From positions 1-34,488 of the forward strand of contig NVVR01000032.1 in the NCBI GenBank assembly GCA_002733415.1: a stretch of 34,488 bases of DNA, written 5' to 3'. This document shows, piece after piece, positions 1 through 8,217 of this stretch; within the stretch, counting starts at the first letter, position 1; each line of letters begins with the position of its first letter. A model generated the notes under the pieces. That model was not told the DNA's origin. It saw only the letters and a list, made by a program, of their open reading frames with translations, and did not search any database. The translations under genes were made by a program, and so were the position numbers. The DNA is from Kordia sp. GTDB lineage: Bacteria; Bacteroidota; Bacteroidia; Flavobacteriales; Flavobacteriaceae.

Positions 1-1
1 G

Positions 2-352
2 TACAATGTAAAAGAACGCGGGGTTATGTTGTCTACTGGTCAACGACAATTACTAGCTTTCTTAAGAGCTTATGTAAGTAATCCTGATATTTTAATTTTA
101 GATGAAGCGACTTCTTCAATTGATTCGTATTCTGAGCAATTAATACAAGATGCTACTACAAAAATCACGAAAAATAGAACGTCAATTGTTATTGCACATC
201 GTTTAGCAACTGTGAAGCGTGCTGATAAAATTATTGTAATGAATCATGGTGAAATAGTAGAACAAGGGACACATAAAAAGTTACTAGCTATTGAGGGTGG
301 TTATTATAAAAAACTGTATGAAGTACAGTTTAATCACATCAATGGGGATTAA
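2..352 (+). CDS. ABC exporter ATP-binding domain, 3' end only
   Basis: C-terminal end of an ABC transporter ATPase. The frame is open from base 2, so the gene starts left of the window. Visible motifs are the ABC signature LSTGQ (bases 29-43), Walker B ILILDEATSSID and the switch-histidine segment IVIAHRL, followed by the EQGTHKKLL-type tail common in MsbA/MdlB-like exporters that fuse membrane and ATPase domains. All catalytic residues in the visible part are intact. It would couple ATP hydrolysis to export across the inner membrane; the substrate cannot be told. It converges on cdaA, with 240 bases between them holding a perfect palindrome but no clear T-tract terminator. The family call is safe; the subfamily is an inference from the C-terminal sequence. 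Confidence 0.9.
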   Translation, partial: YNVKERGVMLSTGQRQLLAFLRAYVSNPDILILDEATSSIDSYSEQLIQDATTKITKNRTSIVIAHRLATVKRADKIIVMNHGEIVEQGTHKKLLAIEGGYYKKLYEVQFNHINGD

Positions 353-423
353 GTTTTATTACTAAAAAATGATTATTATGTTCATTGTGCTAATCAAGTA
401 TTACTATCATTTCTGAGAAATGA

Positions 424-447
424 AATATACCCAATATTGGGTATATT
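424..447. repeat. Perfect 24-bp palindrome
   Basis: A 24-base perfect inverted repeat with no loop, centred between bases 435 and 436 (core CCCAATATTGGG), lies between the convergent ABC exporter and cdaA genes. There is no following T-tract, so it is not a typical intrinsic terminator. It could be a protein-binding site or a bidirectional termination aid; nothing else in the 353-592 gap looks like a gene. Confidence 0.5.
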
Positions 448-592
448 ATAAAATGAAATAAAGTATTGTATTTGAGTATCTGCTTTTTATAGTAGGTAAA
501 GTAAGTTTTTTTTGCAAACAGTGAATTCCTTAACTTCTGTTATTTATTATCAAGATTGATTATTGTTTTCTTGGAAAGTGTGTATTGATAAA

Positions 593-1375
593 TTACCCTA
601 AATCTTGATTTAGTAATTCACCCAATTCGTCAGTGTCTTTAAATAGCACAAATTCACCATTTTTGATATAGGATATTTGTCCAGTCTCTTCGGAAACTAG
701 TAACGCTAAGGCATCCGTTTTTTCGGTAATTCCTATAGCAGCTCTGTGCCTTAATCCGAATCTATTTGGAATGTTTTGGCTGTTAGATACAGGAAGTATA
801 ACACGGGTTGCTGTAATGTTATTTCCTTCAATAATAGCCGCTCCATCATGTAACGGGCTGTTTTTATAAAAGATACTCTCTAGAATGGGTTGTGTAATTG
901 CAATATTCATTTCATCACCTGAACTCTTTACAAAATCCAAATTATTTTTACGTTCGAAAACGAGCAAAACTCCAGTTTTGGTAGTCGCCAATTTTATACA
1001 AGCGGTAAGGATGGCATCCACATCCGTATTAGATTTTAGTTTTGATTGTAAGAAGTTAAAGTTTTGTAAGAGTTTACTATTGGTAAAGAATTTCGTAGAA
1101 CCAATCATTAATAAAAACTTTCTTATTTCTTGTTGAAACACAACTATTAATGCAAATACTCCAACACTAATAAATTTCCCTAAAATACCGCTCAATACAT
1201 CCATATGAAGTGCTTTAGTCAATTCCCAAATAAGGTATATAACTACAATACCAATAAAGATGTTTATGGCAACGGTACCTTTTACTAAACGATATATGTA
1301 GTATAGCAATAAGGCAACTAACGTAATATCTACGAGGTCTAAAAAACTGAATTCTAAAAAATTAAATAATTCCAA
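593..1375 (-). CDS. cdaA: Diadenylate cyclase CdaA (c-di-AMP synthase)
   Basis: 260-aa membrane-bound diadenylate cyclase that condenses two ATP into the second messenger c-di-AMP. N-terminal hydrophobic segments lie at about residues 12-32, 35-52 and 64-82, followed by a DisA_N catalytic domain. That domain carries the DGA motif (177-179, in PLHDGAAII) and the RHR motif (209-211, in GLRHRAAIG), both needed for ATP and metal binding, and a SEETG segment at about 228-232. Length and layout are typical of CdaA. In Firmicutes the partners are cdaR and glmM; here, as I expect for Bacteroidota, folP is close by on the same strand, although a lipoprotein gene and about 370 bases separate them. No clear promoter could be assigned in the upstream gap. 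Confidence 0.95.
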   Translation of the reverse strand: MELFNFLEFSFLDLVDITLVALLLYYIYRLVKGTVAINIFIGIVVIYLIWELTKALHMDVLSGILGKFISVGVFALIVVFQQEIRKFLLMIGSTKFFTNSKLLQNFNFLQSKLKSNTDVDAILTACIKLATTKTGVLLVFERKNNLDFVKSSGDEMNIAITQPILESIFYKNSPLHDGAAIIEGNNITATRVILPVSNSQNIPNRFGLRHRAAIGITEKTDALALLVSEETGQISYIKNGEFVLFKDTDELGELLNQDLG

Positions 1376-1744
1376 TATGAATGATGTTTATGTAAAAATA
1401 AATAAATCTCGACATTTTTTGCAACGAATACACTAATTAAAACTGTAAAAAATAATTGTTGTTAGATTAAAATAACTAACGACTCAAAAAACCTATGTAT
1501 TTACTGAGTTGAAAGGCTTTAAAAAAAAGGTCAGTTTACTTTTATAAAAAAAAGGAATTTATAAACAATTCTAACAAGTTGATTTTTAGTTAACAGGATA
1601 TTAGTTGCTTACAAATAAGTCATTACTCTTTTTTCTAACATCGTAGCGGTCTTGATTGTTTACCGGACATAATGATAAAAGATGTAATTACTTTTCAAAA
1701 TGACGTTATAATTTCGAAATTAACCTAACACCTAACACCTAACA
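1376..1744. other. Intergenic gap, no gene seen
   Basis: AT-rich 369-base spacer between cdaA and the lipoprotein gene, both on the minus strand. I find no convincing ORF, RNA gene or Bacteroidota-type promoter (TTG plus TAnnTTTG) in it. The only structure is a short tandem repeat at 1724-1744, listed separately. Confidence 0.6.
1724..1744. repeat. 7-bp tandem repeat (CCTAACA x3)
   Basis: Three exact head-to-tail copies of CCTAACA directly abut the 3' end of the lipoprotein gene. This is a simple slippage-type repeat with no visible role. Confidence 0.75.
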
Positions 1745-2266
1745 TCAAAGACTACAATCACAATCAGGTAAGGAGTCAATATTATAAATGAACACAGAAT
1801 CATTAATTTGTATTGATTCTGATGAAATTGGTTTTATAAATTCGATAAAATCTAAATAAGATTTCAAGCTGCTATTTTCATCAAAATTTAAATGAATTAA
1901 TGTAGGCTTTCCCTCCGCAGCGAAATCGACAAATTCCTCTACATAGGAAATCAATTCATTTTTATATACTTCAACACCTTCAAAAGTTATTTTATTAGCG
2001 TTGCTTAAATTCAAGGTAATGTTAAAGTAAGGAGCGTATTTTTCCGGATGTTTTTTTAAATAAAATTTTGAAAATTCTGTGTTTGGCAACCTATTATATT
2101 CACTTGTAAAGTCAATTAATTTATCAGTTTCCTGAATTTTATGTTTTGAATTTGGAGAAAAAAATGACTCAGGGACATTTTTTAAAGCTATTGTAGAATC
2201 AATAATTTTGATGTCCTTTCTACAAGAGATAATAATTATTAAGAGTAAGGTTATTATATTCTTCAT
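1745..2266 (-). CDS. Uncharacterised small lipoprotein
   Basis: 173-aa protein I do not recognise. It starts with a short hydrophobic stretch (residues 4-14) ending in a lipobox IISC, with Cys15 as the likely lipidation site followed by positively charged residues, so it is probably an outer-membrane or periplasmic lipoprotein. The mature part is mixed alpha/beta in character, with charged patches and a C-terminal CDC. It sits 44 bases downstream of folP on the same strand and might be cotranscribed with it. No functional domain is visible. Confidence 0.7.
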   Translation of the reverse strand: MKNIITLLLIIIISCRKDIKIIDSTIALKNVPESFFSPNSKHKIQETDKLIDFTSEYNRLPNTEFSKFYLKKHPEKYAPYFNITLNLSNANKITFEGVEVYKNELISYVEEFVDFAAEGKPTLIHLNFDENSSLKSYLDFIEFIKPISSESIQINDSVFIYNIDSLPDCDCSL

Positions 2267-2310
2267 TGTCTTTTATGTTCTGTCTTAAAAAAAGGCTTCG
2301 CATTTTTTTT

Positions 2311-3135
2311 TCAACTTTTCAACTTTTCAACTAAAACAACACATTCCATAGCTTCTTTTACATCGTGAACTCTTAGTATGTTTGCTCCTTTAAATAATGA
2401 AATAGTATTCATTGAGCTTGTTCCGTTAAGTGCTTTTTGAGCATCAGAATTTAATGTTTTGTAAATCATTGATTTTCTGGAAACCCCTATTAACAAAGGT
2501 AACTCAATGTTCTTAAAGAGTTCTAATTCATTTAATAGCTGGAAATTATGTGTGTTTTTTTTTCCAAAACCAAACCCTGGATCAATAATAGTATCATTGA
2601 TTCCAAAACTTCTTGCTAAGGCAATTTTCTCAGAAAAATAATACAAAACCTCTTGAGTCACATTTTTGTAAGTAGGGTTTTGCTGCATGTTTTGTGGAGT
2701 TCCGTTCATATGCATCATGATATACGGAACGTTTAAATCACCAACTGTTTGCATCATTTTCTCGTCCATTTCGCCAGCAGAAATATCATTAATTAATGCT
2801 GCTCCTTGTTCAATACATTGTTTAGCCACTTTACTTCTAAAGGTGTCTATAGATAATAAAATGTTAGGAAACTTAACAATCAATTTTTTAACTATAGGTA
2901 CAATTCGCTTTAATTCTTCTTGTTCAGAAATGTGTTTTGCTCCTGGTCGGGAACTATATGCGCCTACATCAATAAAAGTAGCGCCATCACCTAGCATTTT
3001 TTCAACTTGTAAAAAGATGCCATTTTCATCGTGATATTTTCCACCGTCGTAAAAAGAATCTGGGGTAAGGTTCAGGATACCCATTACTTTCGGAGTAGTT
3101 AAATTGATCAGTTTCCCTTTGCAATTAATAGTCAT
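2311..3135 (-). CDS. folP: Dihydropteroate synthase
   Basis: 274-aa dihydropteroate synthase, which joins 6-hydroxymethyl-dihydropterin pyrophosphate with p-aminobenzoate in folate synthesis (sulfonamide target). The TIM-barrel motifs are complete: MGILNLTPDSF (18-28, pyrophosphate loop), DVGAYSSRPGA, SIDTF, NDISAG, MHMNGTP, DPGFGFGK and GVSRKS, then the C-terminal RVHDV loop. It is cytoplasmic and of normal length. The last codons lie in a tandem TCAACTTT repeat (2311-2333) that provides the end of the protein and the stop. It diverges from the DUF1599 gene across 131 bases, which must hold both promoters, though none matches consensus well. Confidence 0.97.
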   Translation of the reverse strand: MTINCKGKLINLTTPKVMGILNLTPDSFYDGGKYHDENGIFLQVEKMLGDGATFIDVGAYSSRPGAKHISEQEELKRIVPIVKKLIVKFPNILLSIDTFRSKVAKQCIEQGAALINDISAGEMDEKMMQTVGDLNVPYIMMHMNGTPQNMQQNPTYKNVTQEVLYYFSEKIALARSFGINDTIIDPGFGFGKKNTHNFQLLNELELFKNIELPLLIGVSRKSMIYKTLNSDAQKALNGTSSMNTISLFKGANILRVHDVKEAMECVVLVEKLKS

Positions 3136-3266
3136 AGTTTAAATTTAAAGCAAGTGCTAAATAAAAAGTAGTATTAGTGTTGTTAATCAACAAAAAATCA
3201 ACGAAATTTACGGAAATATAAGTTAAGTTAACGAAAATAAGACTTCCATTTTTACGGAAGGTACAT

Positions 3267-3815
3267 ATGCAAAAAACAGCGGAACAATACAATGAGGTTT
3301 TAACTACTTGCAGAACCTTGTTTATCAATAAAATGAAAGATTACGGAAGTGCGTGGAGAATATTACGTTTACCATCGTTAACCGATCAAATATTCATTAA
3401 AGCACAACGTATACGTGGATTGCAACAAAATGCAGAACGTAAAGTAGACGAAGGAGAAGTGTCTGAGTTTATCGGAATTATAAATTATTCGTTAATGGCT
3501 TTAATTCAGTTAGAAAAAGGAGTAGTAGAACAACCGGATTTAAGCTTAGATGAGGCAATTATTTTATATGATGAGCAATTCAAGTTAACTAGAGCGTTAA
3601 TGGAAGCAAAAAATCATGACTATGGTGAGGCTTGGAGAGAAATGCGTATTTCATCATTAACCGATTTGATTTTACAGAAGTTATTACGTGTAAAACAAAT
3701 TGAAGATAATAAAGGAAAAACATTAGTTAGTGAAGGGATTGATGCTAATTATCAAGACATGATTAACTATGCTGTTTTTGCATTGATTTTATTAAAAGAA
3801 CAAGGAGAAGAATAA
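3267..3815 (+). CDS. DUF1599 domain protein (tandem duplicated domain)
   Basis: 182-aa soluble protein with two copies of the DUF1599 fold. Copy 1 (about residues 5-90) and copy 2 (about 95-180) share the block K-x-x-DYG-x-AWR-x-x-R-x-x-SLTD-x-I and a closing NY-(A/S)-(L/V)-x-ALI-x-L helix. DUF1599 is also called a nucleotide-modification-associated domain, but the cellular role in Bacteroidota housekeeping operons is not established. It is first in the plus-strand run that continues through clpS, with 34 bases to the next gene. The start is chosen by the GGAAGG stretch just upstream of ATG. Confidence 0.88.
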   Translation: MQKTAEQYNEVLTTCRTLFINKMKDYGSAWRILRLPSLTDQIFIKAQRIRGLQQNAERKVDEGEVSEFIGIINYSLMALIQLEKGVVEQPDLSLDEAIILYDEQFKLTRALMEAKNHDYGEAWREMRISSLTDLILQKLLRVKQIEDNKGKTLVSEGIDANYQDMINYAVFALILLKEQGEE

Positions 3816-3849
3816 GCAGTTTGCAGACTCTTTATAAAAATATACAAAC

Positions 3850-5073
3850 ATGAAAAATACATTATTATACATTTCACGATTATTGGTAGGAAGTTTATTA
3901 ATAATTTCCGGTGTTATTAAAGCAAATGATGCTTTAGGGTTTTCATATAAGTTAATTGAATATTTTACTGAAGGGATATTAGGGATGGAGTTTTTACAAC
4001 CCTATACTTTAGTAATGGCAATGAGTATTTGTATTTTAGAAATTCTATTAGGAGTTGCATTAATATTCGGATTAAAAGCTAAATTAACTACAACATTGAA
4101 TGTATTGATGATGTTGTTTTTTACGTTTTTAACCTTCTATTCAGCGTATTATGATAAAGTAAAAGACTGTGGTTGTTTTGGTGATGCTTTAAAATTAACA
4201 CCTTGGGAATCGTTTACAAAAGATGTCGTGTTACTGTTCTTTTCTGTGATATTATTTCTATTCAGAAAACAAATCCTCCCGAATAAAAACAAAGAGGACT
4301 TAAAATACATTATTCCATCATTACTACTTATTGCATTGTTTTCAGTGGGTGTAACAGGGTGGTGGTTTCCAGTGGTTTTTTCAGTAATAGTCTACGTTTT
4401 AATGCTTGTTATTAAGTGTTTTGATAAAAGCCAATGGCGTTTGATTAGTTTAAGTTTAATAGCCTCATTAATATTTACAGTATATTGTTATAATCATTTA
4501 CCAATAAAGGATTTTAGAGCATTTAGAATAAATGCAAGTATTACAGAAGGTATGGTTGTTCCACCAGATGCTTTGCCAGCAATTATTGAGTATACGTGGA
4601 TTATTGAAAAAGACGGAGTAAAAACAACTTATGTGGGTGATTATCCTACAATTGAAGGCGGGGAATTGGTAGGTTCTTCTTCAGAAATTATTAGAGAAGC
4701 TGTAGAACCTAAAATTCATGATTTTATGATTGAAGGGGAAACAGATGATACCGAGTTATTCTTATCTAAAGACAACGTATTAGTTGTTGTCGCTTATGAT
4801 TTTGCTAAATCAAGCGACGAAGGATTTAAAGCAATCAAAAAGGCAACTGATGAAGCCCTGAAAAAAGGATATACGGTTATAGGTATGACAGCAGAAACTC
4901 AGGAAAGTAGAGTTGCTAAAATTGCAGAGTACGGTTTGAATTTTGAATTTTATTTCTGTGATGCTATAACATTAAAAACTATTGTTCGTGCTAATCCAGG
5001 AGTATTTGAAATGGATAAAGCAATTATTCAGCAAAAGTTCCATTGGAATGATATTGAACAATTAAAACTGTAA
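3850..5073 (+). CDS. DoxX/MauE-like membrane protein (BT_3928 type)
   Basis: 407-aa inner-membrane protein. The N-terminal half (residues 1-140) has four hydrophobic segments with the DoxX/MauE pattern RLLVGSLLIISGVIKANDALG and the redox-looking DCGCFGD motif (Cys107, Cys109). Three or so more segments (about 150-210) follow, then a soluble C-terminal domain (about 230-407). That domain has the look of a thioredoxin-fold or DsbD-like region without an obvious CxxC. MauE-type proteins help oxidative protein folding, so a role in periplasmic redox is plausible, supported by the TlpA-like gene downstream. The BT_3928 name is recalled from Bacteroidota annotation. Confidence 0.8.
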   Translation: MKNTLLYISRLLVGSLLIISGVIKANDALGFSYKLIEYFTEGILGMEFLQPYTLVMAMSICILEILLGVALIFGLKAKLTTTLNVLMMLFFTFLTFYSAYYDKVKDCGCFGDALKLTPWESFTKDVVLLFFSVILFLFRKQILPNKNKEDLKYIIPSLLLIALFSVGVTGWWFPVVFSVIVYVLMLVIKCFDKSQWRLISLSLIASLIFTVYCYNHLPIKDFRAFRINASITEGMVVPPDALPAIIEYTWIIEKDGVKTTYVGDYPTIEGGELVGSSSEIIREAVEPKIHDFMIEGETDDTELFLSKDNVLVVVAYDFAKSSDEGFKAIKKATDEALKKGYTVIGMTAETQESRVAKIAEYGLNFEFYFCDAITLKTIVRANPGVFEMDKAIIQQKFHWNDIEQLKL

Positions 5074-5101
5074 TACTAGGAGTATAATAATAACAAATAT
5101 C

Positions 5102-5737
5102 ATGAGAAAAATTACGATTCTTTTATTACTAATAGCCACAATTTCTTTTGCTCAAAAAAAGAAGAAAAATTGGGCAGATGATTTTGTAGTTTCAGAAAAA
5201 CCGACTATTCCTGTTGAGGAAATTAAAGGTTTTCTAAAAGCTGGTCAGTATATAATTACATATGAAGCTGGTGATTTCAATGGAGATAAATTAATTGATG
5301 CGATACTTGTTGTAGGAGATTTAGATGAAGTAAGTAGTTATAGAAGTGATACGGTAAAGTCCAAACGAAGTGTAATTATTTTAAGACGAAACGATTTTGG
5401 TGTATTAGAAAAAACATTAGAAAATGAAGATATTGTATATTGTTATACATGTAATTCTCCACAAGGTAGTCCGTTAACTTCAGTAGTTTTTTCTGGAAAT
5501 ACATTTGCTGTCGAGCATGAAGCAGGAAAAGTGAACCGCTGGACTAGAATTATTACTTTTGAATACGATAGAGAAAAACAATTATGGTTGTTACTGAAAG
5601 ATGCTTCTTCAACGTATAATATCATGAATAGTAAAGGGTTTACTTCTAATGTGAAAACTCAAGATGATTTTGGATTTATTTACTTTGAAAATTATGATGC
5701 TTTTTCAGAAGATTTAACGAAACAAACAAAGCACTAA
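5102..5737 (+). CDS. Secreted protein of unknown function
   Basis: 211-aa protein with a clean signal peptide (residues 1-17, ending SFAQ). A lysine-rich stretch follows, and a segment resembling an FG-GAP or calcium-loop turn, DFNGDKLIDAIL, lies at about 60-71. Two cysteines close together (CYTC) may form a disulfide after export. No enzyme motif is visible. It lies 28 bases after the DoxX-like gene, and its stop codon directly abuts the TTG start of the permease, so the two are very likely cotranscribed and translationally coupled. Confidence 0.75.
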   Translation: MRKITILLLLIATISFAQKKKKNWADDFVVSEKPTIPVEEIKGFLKAGQYIITYEAGDFNGDKLIDAILVVGDLDEVSSYRSDTVKSKRSVIILRRNDFGVLEKTLENEDIVYCYTCNSPQGSPLTSVVFSGNTFAVEHEAGKVNRWTRIITFEYDREKQLWLLLKDASSTYNIMNSKGFTSNVKTQDDFGFIYFENYDAFSEDLTKQTKH

Positions 5738-6814
5738 TTGATACAGTATTTACTAAATAAATTAGGCTATTCAGTATTGACTCTTTTTGGGGTGATTACC
5801 GTTATTTTCTTTCTATTTAATGTGCTTCCCGGTGATCCTGCTAAAATGATGTTGGGACAAAACGAAAGTGCAGCACAAATTGCAGCAATAAAAAAGAAAT
5901 TCGGTTTTGATAAGCCGTTATCTACTCAGTACGGGTATTATTTAAACGATTTATCACCAATATCATTTCATAGTACAAACACGAATAATTATACTAGCTT
6001 ATCTACTAATAAATACAGCGCACTAGAGCTTTTTACAGTAGCCAATACTACTATAGTGCTTAAAAAACCATACTTAAGAGAATCGTTTGTTAAGTCAGGA
6101 AAACCAGTTGGTCAAATAATAAGCGAGACCTTACCAAATACTGCAGTATTAGCTGTTGCTTCAATATGTATAGCGTTATTGGTTGGAATTGTATTAGGAA
6201 TATTTTCGGCATTATTTAAGGATTCTTGGATAGATAAATTTATTCAAATATTCAGTATTCTTGGTATGAGTGTGCCATCGTTTTTTAGTTCAATTGTTTT
6301 TGCGTGGTTATTTGGTTATGTGTTGCATAAATACACAAATTTAGAAATGACTGGTAGTTTGTATGAATTAGACGATTTTGGAGAAGAGGTTCATTTAAAA
6401 TTGAAAAATTTAATTTTACCTGCTTTGGTTTTAGGAATCCGTCCTTTAGCAGTCGTGATTCAATTAATGCGAAATTCGTTATTAGAAGTATTTAATCAGG
6501 ATTATATCCGTACAGCCAGAGCAAAAGGATTATCGGAATTTACAATTATAAAAAACCACGCAATAAAAAATGCAATGAATCCGGTTGTTACTGCAATTTC
6601 TGGATGGTTTGCGTCCTTGTTGGCAGGAGCCGTTTTTGTAGAATATATTTTCAATTGGAACGGACTGGGAAAAGAAATAGTTGATGCTTTAAATAATTTA
6701 GATTTGCCAGTTATTATGGGTTCTGTATTAGTAATAGCAAGTATGTTTGTAATTATTAATATTTTTGTCGACATAATATATGGGTGGTTAGACCCCAAAA
6801 TAAGATTGAATTAA
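5738..6814 (+). CDS. DppB/OppB-type ABC transporter permease
   Basis: 358-aa inner-membrane permease of the peptide/nickel type. An N-terminal membrane helix with the conserved VLPGDPA segment is followed by a periplasmic stretch (about 60-125), then five more hydrophobic segments. The cytoplasmic EAA loop DYIRTARAKGLSE lies at about residue 255. The start codon is TTG immediately after the previous stop; this start is favoured because it gives MIQYLLNKLGYSVLTLFGV, matching the usual N-terminus of the family. The periplasmic stretch is Ser/Thr/Asn-rich. No DppC, DppD/F or binding-protein gene is adjacent, so its partners must be elsewhere. Confidence 0.88.
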   Translation: MIQYLLNKLGYSVLTLFGVITVIFFLFNVLPGDPAKMMLGQNESAAQIAAIKKKFGFDKPLSTQYGYYLNDLSPISFHSTNTNNYTSLSTNKYSALELFTVANTTIVLKKPYLRESFVKSGKPVGQIISETLPNTAVLAVASICIALLVGIVLGIFSALFKDSWIDKFIQIFSILGMSVPSFFSSIVFAWLFGYVLHKYTNLEMTGSLYELDDFGEEVHLKLKNLILPALVLGIRPLAVVIQLMRNSLLEVFNQDYIRTARAKGLSEFTIIKNHAIKNAMNPVVTAISGWFASLLAGAVFVEYIFNWNGLGKEIVDALNNLDLPVIMGSVLVIASMFVIINIFVDIIYGWLDPKIRLN

Positions 6815-6826
6815 AAGTAAGAAGTT

Positions 6827-7336
6827 ATGATGAAATTTAAAATAGTATTGATAGCATTAGTAGTAATAGTTATTAGTGCTTGTGCACAAGAAAAAACAAT
6901 ATTTCCACAAGAAGCATTATCAGCTAAACTGATGAGTTTAAAAGGAGAAAATGTTACATTGGAAGATGTATTGAAAAAACACCAAGGAAAAACAATTGTA
7001 TTGGATATTTGGGCTTCATGGTGTAGTGACTGTATAAAAGGATTACCATTGGTAAAGGCCTTACAGGAACAAACAAAAAGTGATGATTTGGAATATGTAT
7101 TTTTATCGGTTGATAGAAAGTTAGATAAATGGAAGTCGGCAATTGATAAAAGAAATATCATAGGGGATCATTATTTAGTTTCTTCAGGATCAATGAAAGG
7201 ATCTTTAGGAAAGTCAATTGATTTAGATTGGATCCCTCGTTATATGGTAATTGGGAAAGACGGAAGTATAAAATTATATAAAGCAATTAAAGCGAATGAT
7301 GCTAAAATTTTAGAAGCAATTAAAGCTGATAAATAA
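6827..7336 (+). CDS. TlpA-like thioredoxin-fold lipoprotein
   Basis: 169-aa envelope thioredoxin. A hydrophobic leader ends in lipobox ISAC (Cys19), so it is probably lipid-anchored. The thioredoxin fold carries WASWCSDC with active-site Cys66 and Cys69, and a cis-proline region WIPRY. The usual proline of WCxPC is replaced by aspartate, which would change the redox potential or reflect a reductase role. TlpA/ResA-like proteins reduce disulfides in periplasmic clients. It is only 12 bases after the permease, and the DoxX/MauE-like gene upstream fits a shared redox theme, which is an inference. Confidence 0.85.
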   Translation: MMKFKIVLIALVVIVISACAQEKTIFPQEALSAKLMSLKGENVTLEDVLKKHQGKTIVLDIWASWCSDCIKGLPLVKALQEQTKSDDLEYVFLSVDRKLDKWKSAIDKRNIIGDHYLVSSGSMKGSLGKSIDLDWIPRYMVIGKDGSIKLYKAIKANDAKILEAIKADK

Positions 7337-7399
7337 ATGAGGATTGAGTTAATTGAATATTACTAAATATTATAATAATTAAAATTACACCCTTTAGTA

Positions 7400-7442
7400 C
7401 CCTTTCCAAGTTTGTGCTTAGCGCAGTTGAAGTTGGAGAGGG
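7400..7442. repeat. GC-richer intergenic stem-loop upstream of tpiA
   Basis: Arms CCCTTTCCAA (7400-7409) and TTGGAGAGGG (7433-7442) pair with one G-T, and an inner TGC/GCA pair also closes. Its G+C content stands out from the surrounding AT-rich spacer. It resembles the GC-richer extragenic repeats scattered in flavobacterial genomes and may lie within the tpiA leader. Confidence 0.5.
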
Positions 7443-7456
7443 CTAGGGAGAGGCCT

Positions 7457-8215
7457 ATGAGAAAGAATATTGTTGCAGGAAATTGGAAAATGAATAATGA
7501 TACAAAGGAAACGAAATCATTATTAAAAGAGATAAGAAAAGGGGTAAAGAAAGCAGCCTTAAAAAATACTAAAGTAATAGTTGCTCCTTCGTTTGTAAAT
7601 TTAAATACAGCAGTAAAAGTTTTAGGTAATTCAAAAATTAAAGTTGCTGCTCAAAATATGAATGCTGCTAAAAGCGGAGCTTTTACGGGGGAAATTTCTG
7701 CAGATATGCTTAAAAGTGCAGGAGTGAAGATTGTTATTTTAGGACATAGTGAGCGTCGCGCTTATTTTGGAGAAACGGATGCAATTTTAAAAGAAAAGGT
7801 TGATAGTGCATTGGAGCAAAAAATGAAACTAATTTTTTGTTTCGGTGAAGAGTTAAATGATAGAAAAGAAAACAAACATTTTGAATTGGTTGAAAGTCAA
7901 ATTAAAAATACTTTATTTCATTTACCAGAAACTTCATGGAAGAAAATTGTATTGGCATATGAACCTGTTTGGGCTATTGGAACTGGAGAAACAGCTTCGC
8001 CTGAACAAGCGCAGGAAATGCACGCATTTATAAGGGAAACAGTAGCAGATAAATACACTGCTGAAATAGCGGATAACGTATCTATTTTATACGGAGGAAG
8101 TGTAAAATCAACAAATGCAAAAGAAATTTTCTCAAAGCCTGATGTTGATGGAGGATTGATAGGTGGAGCAGCATTAAAAGCAGTAGATTTTTTAGCAATT
8201 ATAACAGCAATATAA
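7457..8215 (+). CDS. tpiA: Triose-phosphate isomerase
   Basis: 252-aa TIM-barrel enzyme interconverting dihydroxyacetone phosphate and glyceraldehyde-3-phosphate in glycolysis and gluconeogenesis. The catalytic residues are present: Lys11 in GNWKMN, His97 in GHSERR, Glu169 in AYEPVWAIGTG, plus the phosphate loops YGGSV and GLIGGA. I set the start at the ATG at 7457. An upstream in-frame ATG at 7412 would add 15 residues never seen in the family, and it falls inside the intergenic stem-loop, while 7457 has purine-rich GGGAGAGG just before it. The stop is 2 bases before prmA, so the two are coupled. Confidence 0.97.
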   Translation: MRKNIVAGNWKMNNDTKETKSLLKEIRKGVKKAALKNTKVIVAPSFVNLNTAVKVLGNSKIKVAAQNMNAAKSGAFTGEISADMLKSAGVKIVILGHSERRAYFGETDAILKEKVDSALEQKMKLIFCFGEELNDRKENKHFELVESQIKNTLFHLPETSWKKIVLAYEPVWAIGTGETASPEQAQEMHAFIRETVADKYTAEIADNVSILYGGSVKSTNAKEIFSKPDVDGGLIGGAALKAVDFLAIITAI

Positions 8216-8217
8216 TT

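Noticed and set aside
7412..7456. Upstream start for triose-phosphate isomerase
   Set aside because: Adds residues absent from the family and lies inside a stem-loop; the 7457 start gives the standard GNWKMN spacing.
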